DNA of 18,610 bases from CAINVV01 sp964506325. GTDB lineage: Bacteria > Bacteroidota > Bacteroidia > Bacteroidales > Prolixibacteraceae. Both the position numbers and the translations under genes were made by a program. Shown here in pieces: positions 7,252-14,340 of this stretch. Position 1 is the first letter of the stretch; each line of letters starts with the position of its first letter. The notes below the pieces were generated by a model. That model ran no database searches. It was given only the letters and a program-made list of their open reading frames with translations, and was not told the DNA's origin. The DNA lies in NCBI GenBank assembly GCA_964506325.1, contig CAZDLO010000067.1:1-18610 (forward strand), read 5' to 3'.

Positions 7252-7670
7252 TGTCCCTTACGCGTAACAGATTTTATCTTTTTATGTCCCTCGCCTGCCT
7301 GGTTGGGTATGGCTGGGTTGTCCTTGTCAGTCAGCTTAAACCGGAGGAGGTTGCGACAACCTATGATGTATGCCTCATCAGGCATTTTGCCCATATCCCT
7401 TGCCCTTCCTGCGGTTCAACGCGTTCTGTGATTGCCTTGATACAGGGCGACCTTGCCGGTGGCCTTTACTGGAACCCCCTCGGGTTCGTGATTTTCGGAA
7501 TACTGGTGATTTCACCCTTCTGGATCGTGTATGATATTCTTCTCAGGAAGGATACCTTTTATCATTTTTTTCTTCAGTCCGAAAAAAACCTGCGGCGAAA
7601 AATAATTGCCATCCCGGCCATTGTACTGCTGCTGATCAACTGGATCTGGAACATCTGGAAAGGTGTGTAA
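7251..7670 (+). CDS. DUF2752 membrane protein
   Basis: A 139-residue membrane protein of the DUF2752 family with no known activity. The family motif is present as CPSCGSTRS (51-59), followed by a Gly-Asp (66-67) and NPL (75-77). Hydrophobic segments lie near 8-27, 76-98 and 118-137. The two cysteines could bind a metal or form a disulfide. The open frame extends back to 7170 inside the TM2 gene, but the ATG at 7251 is the natural start: it overlaps the TM2 stop in TAATG and yields a protein that begins just before the first membrane helix. The coupled expression suggests that the two products work together in the membrane, which is inference. Confidence 0.8.
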   Translation: MSLTRNRFYLFMSLACLVGYGWVVLVSQLKPEEVATTYDVCLIRHFAHIPCPSCGSTRSVIALIQGDLAGGLYWNPLGFVIFGILVISPFWIVYDILLRKDTFYHFFLQSEKNLRRKIIAIPAIVLLLINWIWNIWKGV

Positions 7671-7704
7671 AAAGCCGGCACAAACTACAAAATCAGCAAC
7701 AGGG

Positions 7705-7725
7705 TGTATCTGACTGATTGATACA
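7705..7725. terminator. Weak hairpin between convergent genes
   Basis: TGTATC (7705-7710) pairs with GATACA (7720-7725) across nine bases. It lies in the 58-bp gap between the ends of DUF2752 (+) and DUF1460 (-). There is no good T-run on either side, so a role as a shared terminator is only suggested by position. Confidence 0.3.
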
Positions 7726-7728
7726 ATG

Positions 7729-8583
7729 TCATTTATACATTGGTCTAGCTATCATGATCCCGGTCGTTCTCTTGCTTTTGGCAATGTATTGGGCGAATGT
7801 TTCAGTGCTCACAATTACTTTCTGCAGGGTTGAGGAAGCATGAAGCAGGTACACTTTCCCATCCTTTGCGAAAAGTATCCCGACGTGCGACACATCAATG
7901 CCAGGAATGGAAGTGGTAAGAGTCACTATGTCCCCGTCTTTTACCTTATTTTCAATTCCGGCAAACTGTTCGGAAGGTATATAGAAGAATTTGCCTGCAG
8001 AGACATTCTCCTCCATTTCCTTAATCCTTTGTGTTGCTGCAGGATCATTGATGAGCTGAGGATATTCCTTTGGATGTGTACTCATGAAATTTAGGTTGAG
8101 CCGGAGTTCTTTACCTCCCATTTCTTCCGCCACAGCCTTAACGTGATATCTTGATTCATTGTCCCGGATCCATTCGCTGAAATAATGCAGCCTGCTGGTA
8201 TATCCATCCATTTTACCTCCCCTGTACCTGATGCCCTCAAGTTCTTCACAAAACTTTGGCACACCGGGCTGTTGGCTTTTTAGGGTCAGTGCGAGTGCCA
8301 GGCAGTTTTCCGCAAAAGTGGTACAATCGAGCTGGTGAAGGTTGATCACCAATTTCTCCTCTCTGGTTAAATCCAGCGTTTTTGCCACATAGGGTGTATT
8401 CAGAAAATCCATGCCAATGCGTAAAACAAGGTCTCCAATGGGGAGGTTTCGGTCACCTGAAAAGGTCTTTAGTTTGTTTTCCAAAATGGCCCTGTCCATT
8501 TTAGAAATCTCAGGATCCTTTGCCACACAGTTGCCTGCGATTGTCAGGGTCATAATAAAGATCAATGCAAGCCGGTTCATCAT
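7729..8583 (-). CDS. DUF1460 secreted NlpC/P60-like amidase
   Basis: A 284-residue protein with a signal peptide ending near NCVA-KD (about residue 21), so it should act in the periplasm. It matches the DUF1460 family (N-acetylmuramoyl-L-alanine amidase-like, papain-like NlpC/P60 fold). The likely catalytic Cys is C87 in LDCTTFAE and the His is H233 in DVSHVGI. A second His at 248 (LLHAS) is also family-like. It would cut cell-wall peptides or muropeptides. The gene runs in the same direction as the histidine cluster, starting 86 bp after hisIE, but a hairpin lies between and its function is unrelated, so separate transcription is likely. An alternative start is the next codon, also ATG. Confidence 0.88.
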   Translation of the reverse strand: MMNRLALIFIMTLTIAGNCVAKDPEISKMDRAILENKLKTFSGDRNLPIGDLVLRIGMDFLNTPYVAKTLDLTREEKLVINLHQLDCTTFAENCLALALTLKSQQPGVPKFCEELEGIRYRGGKMDGYTSRLHYFSEWIRDNESRYHVKAVAEEMGGKELRLNLNFMSTHPKEYPQLINDPAATQRIKEMEENVSAGKFFYIPSEQFAGIENKVKDGDIVTLTTSIPGIDVSHVGILFAKDGKVYLLHASSTLQKVIVSTETFAQYIAKSKRTTGIMIARPMYK

Positions 8584-8620
8584 GGATTTTTGATTTGAGA
8601 TTTTGGATTACTCAAAATAC

Positions 8621-8649
8621 GCATATTTCCGCATCAACAGAAAATACGC
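8621..8649 (-). terminator. Candidate terminator hairpin after the histidine cluster
   Basis: On the minus-strand transcript GCGTATTTTC pairs with GGAAATATGC over ten positions, two of them G-U, with a nine-base loop. It is followed by GTATTTTGAG, which has only four T. It lies between hisIE and the DUF1460 gene, where a terminator would be expected. The mismatches seen on DNA become G-U pairs only in the minus-strand RNA, which supports a role in that direction. Confidence 0.4.
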
Positions 8650-8669
8650 CGGAGGTTCTGTTGTATTTT

Positions 8670-9269
8670 TTATTTGTGCCTTTTTTTAAGCTCGGTTGCC
8701 AGGTCTGCGAGCGAATAGCCTTTGTGTGAGAGTAATACGATAAGATGGTAAACAAGATCAGATGCCTCGTAGATCAATCGTTCGTCATTATTGGCCATTG
8801 CTTCTATGACTGTCTCAACTGCTTCCTCTCCGACTTTCTGGGCAATTTTGGCTGTCCCTGACTCGAAAAGAGAAGTAGTATAAGAGCCTTTAGGCATCTC
8901 AGCCTTTCGCCTGGAGATGAATTCCTGAAGAGTTTTGAGGAAATAAAAGTCATCCGTGGGATTGGATTCTTCCCAGCAGGTATCTGCCCCGGTATGACAG
9001 ACCGGACCCACAGGAATTACTTTGATTAAAAGGGTGTCGTTGTCACAGTCGGTATGGAGTGAAACGACGTTCAGGAAGTTGCCTGATTCTTCACCCTTTG
9101 TCCACAACCGTTTGCGGGTGCGGCTGTAAAAGGTTACCTGTCCACTCCGTACAGTTTTCTCATAGGCCTCCGGGTTCATATAGCCAAGCATCAGTACCTT
9201 GCCTGAATGTTGGTCCTGGATGATGGCAGGAACTAGTCCTGAAGGGTCTTTGGTGAAATCTATGTTCAT
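8670..9269 (-). CDS. hisIE: Bifunctional phosphoribosyl-AMP cyclohydrolase / phosphoribosyl-ATP pyrophosphatase
   Basis: A 199-residue cytosolic fusion that carries out steps 2 and 3 of histidine synthesis. The HisI part (1-110) has FYSRTRKRLWTKGEESGN and the metal residues of DCDND (74-78) with C91 and C98. The HisE part (about 111-199) has KVGEEAVETVIEA (145-157) and EASDLVYHL (168-176), the MazG-like metal helices. The reading frame is open 25 codons further, to an ATG at 9344 only three bases after the hisF stop. I prefer the ATG at 9269 because MNIDFTKDPSGLVPAIIQD is where HisIE proteins normally begin, and the extension has no family resemblance. It is the last his gene of the cluster. 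Confidence 0.95.
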   Translation of the reverse strand: MNIDFTKDPSGLVPAIIQDQHSGKVLMLGYMNPEAYEKTVRSGQVTFYSRTRKRLWTKGEESGNFLNVVSLHTDCDNDTLLIKVIPVGPVCHTGADTCWEESNPTDDFYFLKTLQEFISRRKAEMPKGSYTTSLFESGTAKIAQKVGEEAVETVIEAMANNDERLIYEASDLVYHLIVLLSHKGYSLADLATELKKRHK

Positions 9270-9347
9270 CAGAATGTTGGTTTCAATAATACTTTTTAAC
9301 GAAAAACTCACAACTGTCAACTGCTCCGGGGAAACAATGCCCAACAG

Positions 9348-10103
9348 TTATCTCACTGTAATCCCTGCAGTGCGAAGATAGTTTTTTAAATCCGGAATGG
9401 CTATCTCTCCAAAATGGAATATACTTGCAGCCAATCCGGCATCAGCCTTTCCACGTGTAAATACTTCGGCAAAATGTTCCATTGTCCCTGCTCCTCCTGA
9501 CGCTATCAGCGGGATGGTAAGAATGCCGGAAAGGTTGGCAAGTGCCTCCAGTGCAAATCCGTTTTTTGTTCCATCATGATTCATGGAGGTAAACAGTATT
9601 TCCCCGGCCCCCCTGTTTTCGGCCTCCTTAGCCCATGAATACAGTTCTTTTCCTGCAGGTATCCTGCCTCCGTGGATGGTTGCCTCCCAGCGGTGATTGA
9701 TGTCTTCACGCGCATCAATGGCTACTACAACAAACTGGCTTCCAAAATGGCGGGCAAGATCGTTGATGAGTTCAGGATTCTTTATGGCCGATGAGTTGAT
9801 GGATATTTTGTCGGCACCTGCTGCCAGCAAGGCATCAGCATCCTTTAGCTCGCTGATTCCCCCCCCAACGGTGAAAGGAATATTTATATTGGCGGCGATG
9901 CGTCTTACAAGTTCAACAAAAGTTTTTCTCCCCTCGTGTGTTGCGGTGATGTCGAGAAATACCAGCTCATCCGCACCCTGTTCGGAATAGAGTTTTCCAA
10001 GTTCAACGGGGTCACCAACTTCACGGATGTTGATGAAATTTACGCCCTTGACGGTCTGTCCATTGCGTATGTCAAGACATGGTATGATGCGTTTGCTAAG
10101 CAT
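9348..10103 (-). CDS. hisF: Imidazole glycerol phosphate synthase, cyclase subunit
   Basis: A 251-residue (beta/alpha)8 barrel. With HisH it converts PRFAR and ammonia to imidazole glycerol phosphate and AICAR. The two catalytic aspartates are in place: D11 in IIPCLDIRNG and D130 in VVAIDAR. The phosphate-binding glycines are in TVGGGI (78-83) and ASGGAG (201-206). The segment TSMNHDGTKNG (172-182) is the usual strand-6/7 loop. The ATG is two bases after the hisA stop, so the genes are tightly coupled. The 78-bp gap before hisIE is the largest break in the hisHAFIE block. The family is unmistakable, and HisA is ruled out by the neighbouring paralogue. Confidence 0.97.
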   Translation of the reverse strand: MLSKRIIPCLDIRNGQTVKGVNFINIREVGDPVELGKLYSEQGADELVFLDITATHEGRKTFVELVRRIAANINIPFTVGGGISELKDADALLAAGADKISINSSAIKNPELINDLARHFGSQFVVVAIDAREDINHRWEATIHGGRIPAGKELYSWAKEAENRGAGEILFTSMNHDGTKNGFALEALANLSGILTIPLIASGGAGTMEHFAEVFTRGKADAGLAASIFHFGEIAIPDLKNYLRTAGITVR

Positions 10104-10105
10104 AC

Positions 10106-10849
10106 TTATTTTTTTTCTATTTCCTGGTTGTTTATTCTGCAGATTTCATCCAGGGTGATTTTTCCTTCATAAATTGCTTTTCCGACAATGACAGCAGGAA
10201 CGCCAATCTTTTCGAGTTCCAGGATATCCCAGGCAGAGCCAACTCCGCCGCTGGCTATCAGGTATAACTCCGGGTTTTGCTGCAGTATTTCGCGGTAAAG
10301 CTCGATGGCAGGACCCTGCAACATCCCGTCGCGGCTTATATCCGTACTGATCACCTTGTCTATCCCTTTTCCCCGCCATTGAGCTATGAACTGGAAAAGA
10401 TCCAGTCCGCTGTCTTCGGTCCATCCTGCAATGGCAATTTTTTTACCTGCCGCATCGGCACCAAGAATAATCCTTTCAGAACCAAAATTTTCAATCCAGC
10501 CAATCATTGTTTTAGGGGATTTAACGGCTATACTCCCTCCTGTTATCATGGCGGCACCGGCTTCGAAGGCAGTATGCAGGTCTTTGCTGCTTTTTAACCC
10601 TCCTCCAAAATCTATGATAAGCCTGGTATTTGTGGCAATTCTTTCCAGAACCTTGTGGTTGACAATGTGATGGGCTTTTGCTCCGTCCAGGTCGACCAGG
10701 TGCAATCGCTTAATCCCGGAAGATTCAAACATCTTTGCAACTTCCAGCGGATCCTCGTTGTAGATGGTTTTCCTGTTGTAGTCACCCTGGCTCAGCCTGA
10801 CGCATTTGCCACCAATAATATCGATCGCTGGAATGATTTCAATACTCAT
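10106..10849 (-). CDS. hisA: ProFAR isomerase
   Basis: A 247-residue (beta/alpha)8 barrel that isomerises ProFAR to PRFAR, step 4 of the pathway. The general acid/base aspartates are D10 (EIIPAIDI) and D132 (ILGADAAG), with T169 in STDISRDG. The glycine loops are DFGGGL and ASGGVGS. The frame can be opened to a TTG at 10855, but the ATG at 10849 is the better start: it gives MSIEIIPAID and leaves two bases after the hisH stop. Translation is probably coupled to hisH upstream and to hisF downstream. The barrel shows no sign of the dual-substrate PriA type found in actinobacteria, and trp genes are not near. Confidence 0.97.
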   Translation of the reverse strand: MSIEIIPAIDIIGGKCVRLSQGDYNRKTIYNEDPLEVAKMFESSGIKRLHLVDLDGAKAHHIVNHKVLERIATNTRLIIDFGGGLKSSKDLHTAFEAGAAMITGGSIAVKSPKTMIGWIENFGSERIILGADAAGKKIAIAGWTEDSGLDLFQFIAQWRGKGIDKVISTDISRDGMLQGPAIELYREILQQNPELYLIASGGVGSAWDILELEKIGVPAVIVGKAIYEGKITLDEICRINNQEIEKK

Positions 10850-10851
10850 AA

Positions 10852-11457
10852 TCAATCAGATAGTTTAAGAAAGTTCTCAAGGATTTTTGAACCAACGGAC
10901 CCGCTTTTTTCGGGATGAAACTGCACTGCATAAAAGTTGTCTTTCTGAAGGGCGGCACTGAAGGAGCCAGGATAATTGCACACAGCAGCCGTATTAATTC
11001 CGGTAGTGGCATAATAGGAGTGGACAAAATAGCAATATTCTCCTTCTACTGTGGGATCGAACAGATCACTTCTTAATCCTGAGATAGTGTTCCATCCCAT
11101 GTGCGGAATCTTCATGGACTGCAAAAGACCGGGTTGCAGGATAAATTTCCTGACGGTCTCTTCGAATATTCCAAGGCATTGTGTATCACCTTCTTCGGAG
11201 TGCCTGCACATCAATTGCAATCCGAGGCAGATTCCCAGTACCGGTTGTTTTAATTCTGTTATCAGCTTGTCCAGTTTGTGTTGGCGTAAATAGGCCATTG
11301 TGGTAGAAGCCTCACCAACTCCGGGAAAGATGACTTTATCAGCAGACCTTATCTCCTCATGATCCGATGTGACGGAAGCCTCAACACCCAGCCTTCCCAG
11401 GGCGTAATCGACAGACTGAATGTTGCCTGCGTTGTATTTTATGATCGCGACTTTCAT
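10852..11457 (-). CDS. hisH: Imidazole glycerol phosphate synthase, glutamine amidotransferase subunit
   Basis: A 201-residue class I glutamine amidotransferase that makes ammonia from glutamine and passes it through HisF. The triad is complete: C77 in GICLGLQLM, H181 and E183 in AVQFHPEKSG. The start VAIIKYNAGNIQSV is that of HisH. It opens the hisHAFIE block and is separated from tlpA by 96 bp holding a dispersed dyad element whose core ends 53 nt before this ATG. A separate promoter there is possible, but I see no exact TAnnTTTG box. Confidence 0.97.
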   Translation of the reverse strand: MKVAIIKYNAGNIQSVDYALGRLGVEASVTSDHEEIRSADKVIFPGVGEASTTMAYLRQHKLDKLITELKQPVLGICLGLQLMCRHSEEGDTQCLGIFEETVRKFILQPGLLQSMKIPHMGWNTISGLRSDLFDPTVEGEYCYFVHSYYATTGINTAAVCNYPGSFSAALQKDNFYAVQFHPEKSGSVGSKILENFLKLSD

Positions 11458-11480
11458 TAAAATGTAATTTTATTTGAAAG

Positions 11481-11546
11481 GCCTGATGGAATACCCTGAA
11501 ATTCATTTTCGGTTGGTGTGAAAAATTCTCGTGGGTATTTCATATG
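11481..11546 (-). repeat. Dispersed dyad element, copy upstream of hisH
   Basis: On the minus strand the left arm ATGAAATACCC (complement of 11533-11543), the core ACCAACCGAAAATGAA (complement of 11502-11517) and the right arm GGGTATTCCAT (complement of 11486-11496) follow in order. The arms are inverted repeats with one mismatch. The dyad continues outward as CCTG/CAGG with three extra bases on one side. It matches the msrBA copy with about 80 percent identity, including a 16-base identical run over the right arm. The core ends 53 nt before the hisH ATG. Confidence 0.75.
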
Positions 11547-11553
11547 CAGGCGG

Positions 11554-12108
11554 TTATTTTTCCAGCAGCGTATCAATGACTTTCACCATCTCTGCAAACT
11601 CTTCTTCCTTGAAAAGCCTGGTCATGTAAACAATTTTACCTGTTTTATCAATGATCACATTGCGTGTCACTCCGGCTTTTTTCTCAGCAAAAAGTCTGAA
11701 GATATTGCCTCCCGGATCCAGGGCCAACGGGTAGGTGACTTTAATGTCGTCCCTGAATTTCTTAACTTTCTCCAGGGGTTCGTCCAAATCAATGCCGATC
11801 AGAAGAAAATCCTTGTTCTGTTTGTGCTTCTGCCAGATATCTTTCTCAATAAAAGGCATCTCCTTGCGGCAAACACTGCACCAGCTCGCAGTAAACTGCA
11901 GCATGACAATTTTTCCCCTGAAGTCGGTGGAAGAGGTGATTTTCTTCCCCTGGTCGAGTGTTGCCGAAAATTCAGGTGCCCTGTCGCCAATTTTTACAAT
12001 GTACCCATATTCTGCAGGGATCTCCTTAACCGGGATCTGCGACCAGGAAGTAAGGGCGACCAGCAGCAATGCCGCAGAAAGTATATTCGTTGTTGCTTTT
12101 ATTTTCAT
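11554..12108 (-). CDS. TlpA-like secreted thioredoxin-fold protein
   Basis: A 184-residue protein with a signal peptide (about 1-23, ending SWS-Q), so periplasmic or membrane-attached. The thioredoxin/AhpC-TSA fold starts at VKIGDRAPEFSATLD, and the redox motif is W-C-S-V-C (C77, C80). The position that is normally the cis-proline next to the active site reads GVTRNVIID (Thr148 for Pro), seen in some TlpA-like proteins. It probably reduces disulfides or acts as a peroxiredoxin-like reductase in the envelope; the substrate is unknown. It has no obvious link to histidine synthesis although it lies between purU and hisH. Dispersed-element copies lie on both sides of it. The start at 12108 is chosen over 12132 because the signal peptide begins there. 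Confidence 0.85.
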   Translation of the reverse strand: MKIKATTNILSAALLLVALTSWSQIPVKEIPAEYGYIVKIGDRAPEFSATLDQGKKITSSTDFRGKIVMLQFTASWCSVCRKEMPFIEKDIWQKHKQNKDFLLIGIDLDEPLEKVKKFRDDIKVTYPLALDPGGNIFRLFAEKKAGVTRNVIIDKTGKIVYMTRLFKEEEFAEMVKVIDTLLEK

Positions 12109-12147
12109 ATTGGTTGGTGTGAAGATTATCATGTGGGTATCTCAGTT
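12107..12147 (-). repeat. Dispersed dyad element, half copy before tlpA
   Basis: The minus strand reads TGAGATACCCAC, then about 8 bases, then TTCACACCAACC and AATATGAA. This matches the left arm and core of the hisH copy. The right arm is missing: the ATGAA of the core is here the start of tlpA itself, with the ACCAACC ending 3 nt before the ATG. It fills the whole purU-tlpA gap. Confidence 0.6.
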
Positions 12148-13014
12148 GAAAATGATAGTCCGGTTGTTGAATACAAGGATCTTGCGCTGAAGGTGCTTGT
12201 ATACGGCCTCGCTAAGCACAATTTTCTCAAGGTCCTGGCCTTTGCGGACCAGGCTTTCAATACTGTCGACATGAGAGATTCTAACCACGTCCTGGGCAAT
12301 GATTGGTCCAGCGTCGAGGTCGGCGGTAACATAGTGACTGGTTGCCCCGATGATTTTAACACCCCGCTCATGGGCTGCATGATAAGGCTTGGCCCCGGCA
12401 AAAGCTGGTAAAAATGAATGGTGTATATTGATAACACGGTTCGGGAAAGCCGAAACGAAACTGTCACTCAAAACCTGCATGTAACGGCCCAGGACAATAA
12501 GGTCAATCTTATTCTCCTTCAGCAGGGCGATTTCTTTGGCTTCCTGTTCTGCCTTATTGTTACTGTTTTTCGGAATGCAGTGATAATTAATTCCAAAGCG
12601 GTCTGCTATTGGTTTTAGATCGTTGTGGTTGCTGATTATCAGGGGTATTTCCACGTCCCAATCTCCTGCTAGATGCCGTGCCAGGATATCAAACAGGCAG
12701 TGCGACATTTTCGAAACGAAGAGTGCCATTCGAGGTTTTTCATTTGAAAAATGCAGGGTAAAATGAATGTTGAATTTCTTGGCAATCAGGGTGTCAAAAT
12801 AGTCAGAAATTTTCTCCCTGGGAATATCGAAAAGGTCAAGTTCCCATTCCGCGCGCATGAAAAAAATGGATTCTGCCCGGTCAACATGCTGGTCGAGGTA
12901 AATAATGTTCCCGTTATTCTTGTTAAGGAACTGGGTAACAGCTGCCAGGATTCCCTGCTGGTCGGGGCAGTGGATCAGAAGTACTGCGGTTTCTTTGATT
13001 TGGTCTGATGTCAT
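12142..13014 (-). CDS. purU: Formyltetrahydrofolate deformylase
   Basis: A 290-residue cytosolic enzyme that hydrolyses 10-formyl-tetrahydrofolate to formate and tetrahydrofolate. An N-terminal ACT domain (about 8-88, AVLLIHCPDQQGILAAV) is followed by a formyltransferase-type catalytic domain. The catalytic residues sit in VINIHHSFLP (N196, H198) and DLDAGPII (D234), with GRYMQVLS (176-183) also typical. In this family the ACT domain senses methionine and glycine in E. coli. It lies inside the histidine cluster, 74 bp after hisB and 33 bp before tlpA. HisHF yields AICAR, whose next step uses 10-formyl-tetrahydrofolate, so a metabolic link is possible but not shown. No purT or purN is seen here. 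Confidence 0.95.
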   Translation of the reverse strand: MTSDQIKETAVLLIHCPDQQGILAAVTQFLNKNNGNIIYLDQHVDRAESIFFMRAEWELDLFDIPREKISDYFDTLIAKKFNIHFTLHFSNEKPRMALFVSKMSHCLFDILARHLAGDWDVEIPLIISNHNDLKPIADRFGINYHCIPKNSNNKAEQEAKEIALLKENKIDLIVLGRYMQVLSDSFVSAFPNRVINIHHSFLPAFAGAKPYHAAHERGVKIIGATSHYVTADLDAGPIIAQDVVRISHVDSIESLVRKGQDLEKIVLSEAVYKHLQRKILVFNNRTIIFN

Positions 13015-13088
13015 TTTGGAATATTTTCGGTTTGGCAGAAAGCTGCACAGTTATAATTTCAGGTCGTTGATATTTATTGTCAAATCAT

Positions 13089-14213
13089 TTAAAGTGTTCC
13101 TTTCGAACTTGGAAGTGTATTCTGAAAGGGATCTTTCCTTACTGCCATCTTAATGGAACGGGCGAAGGCTTTGAAAATTCCCTCTATTTTATGGTGCTCG
13201 TTGGTTCCCTCAGCCCAGATATTCAAATTGCAGCGTGCTGCATCGGAAAATGATTTGAAAAAGTGGTGAAAAAGTTCAGTTGGCATATCTCCGACATATT
13301 CGCGCTGGAATTCAGCCTCCCATACAAGCCAGGGCCTACCGCCAAAATCCAGGGCCACCTGTGCCAGGCAGTCGTCCATGGGCAGGCAAAAGCCGTAGCG
13401 ATCAATGCCGCGTTTGTCGCCCAGTGCATTGCGGATCACTTCGCCCAGTGCTATAGCTGTATCCTCAACAGTATGATGCTCATCAACCTCGAGATCACCA
13501 ATAACCTGGACTGTGAGATCACAGCCCGAATGGGTGGAAATCTGCTGCAGCATATGATCGAAAAAATGCAGGCCGGTCGATATCCTGCCAATTCCTTTCC
13601 CTGCGAGATTAATTTCAACAAATACATTGGTCTCTTTGGTTTCTCTTTTGACGGATGCCTTTCGTTCATACTCTGAGAGGAAAATGAATATTTCATCCCA
13701 ATCATCGGACACCATGGCACACGAAGCAGACAGGTTGCTGTCCAACAGTTCGCCGGAACGATTTTCCGGAGCATAGTAGATGGCTTTGGACCCAAGGTTT
13801 TTAGCCATTTGTACATCTGTTAGGCGATCACCAATGACGAATGAGTTGGCCAAATCGTAAGTACCGTCCAGAAATTCGTGCAGGAGTCCAATCTCCGGTT
13901 TCCTGGTTGGTGACTGATCTTCTGGAAAAGAACAATCGATAAATATGCGCTTGAAGGTTATACCCTCGTTTTCGAAAGCTTTTAGCACTTTACCCTGAAC
14001 AAGGTGAAAATTTTCTTCCGGATACTCCTCGCTTCCCATTCCATCCTGGTTGGATACCATGATAAGCTCGTAGTCGAACTGCCTGGCTATGTTATACAGG
14101 TTGCGGAAGACTCCGGGCAGGAATTCAAGTTTTTCAAGGGTGTCAACCTGGAAATCCTCCTGCGGTTCGACGATCAGCGTGCCGTCCCTGTCAATAAAGA
14201 GTGCTTTTTTCAT
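13089..14213 (-). CDS. hisB: Bifunctional histidinol-phosphatase / imidazole glycerol phosphate dehydratase
   Basis: A 374-residue fusion. The N-terminal HAD phosphatase (about 1-165) has DRDGT with D8 and D10, SNQ (54-56), a conserved Lys in TRKPE (K105) and D129 in GDRLTD. The C-terminal dehydratase (about 187-374) has the paired metal motifs DEHHTVED (244-251) and EHHKIEG (339-345), and FFDHML (217-222). It thus covers steps 6 and 8 of the pathway. The Cys/His zinc loop of the E. coli phosphatase domain is largely gone: the equivalent segment, DCSFPEDQSPTRKPE (93-107), has a single Cys. As far as I recall this is usual for Bacteroidota HisB. The gene lies 127 bp after hisC; the gap shows no clear signal. 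Confidence 0.96.
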   Translation of the reverse strand: MKKALFIDRDGTLIVEPQEDFQVDTLEKLEFLPGVFRNLYNIARQFDYELIMVSNQDGMGSEEYPEENFHLVQGKVLKAFENEGITFKRIFIDCSFPEDQSPTRKPEIGLLHEFLDGTYDLANSFVIGDRLTDVQMAKNLGSKAIYYAPENRSGELLDSNLSASCAMVSDDWDEIFIFLSEYERKASVKRETKETNVFVEINLAGKGIGRISTGLHFFDHMLQQISTHSGCDLTVQVIGDLEVDEHHTVEDTAIALGEVIRNALGDKRGIDRYGFCLPMDDCLAQVALDFGGRPWLVWEAEFQREYVGDMPTELFHHFFKSFSDAARCNLNIWAEGTNEHHKIEGIFKAFARSIKMAVRKDPFQNTLPSSKGTL

Positions 14214-14340
14214 CTGTCAATAATTTGTTGTTTTTTGCCCTGCAGCCTTCCCTGGTTCAAAAGGATAACCCTCAAGGTTGTTTAGGCGGTATTATTTTTG
14301 TTGTCGGATAGGGCTTTGCCATGAAACTTTTAAAACGAAA

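Noticed and set aside
9270..9344. 25-codon N-terminal extension of hisIE
   Set aside because: It begins three bases after the hisF stop, which is tempting, but HisIE proteins start at the inner ATG and the extra residues look like no known part of the family.
11518..12411. Open frame of 297 codons on + across tlpA and purU
   Set aside because: It lies opposite two well-recognised genes, has no family resemblance and reads as a shadow of their codon bias.
12631..12655. GGGTATTTCC inside purU as an element arm
   Set aside because: It is within conserved coding sequence and has no core or second arm nearby.
13015..13088. Possible fifth copy of the dyad element before purU
   Set aside because: Only AACCGAAAAT with weak flanks is shared; no arms are seen, so chance cannot be excluded.
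14214..14340. Possible 16-codon frame in the hisC-hisB gap
   Set aside because: There is no composition signal, no family resemblance and no leader-like codon run.
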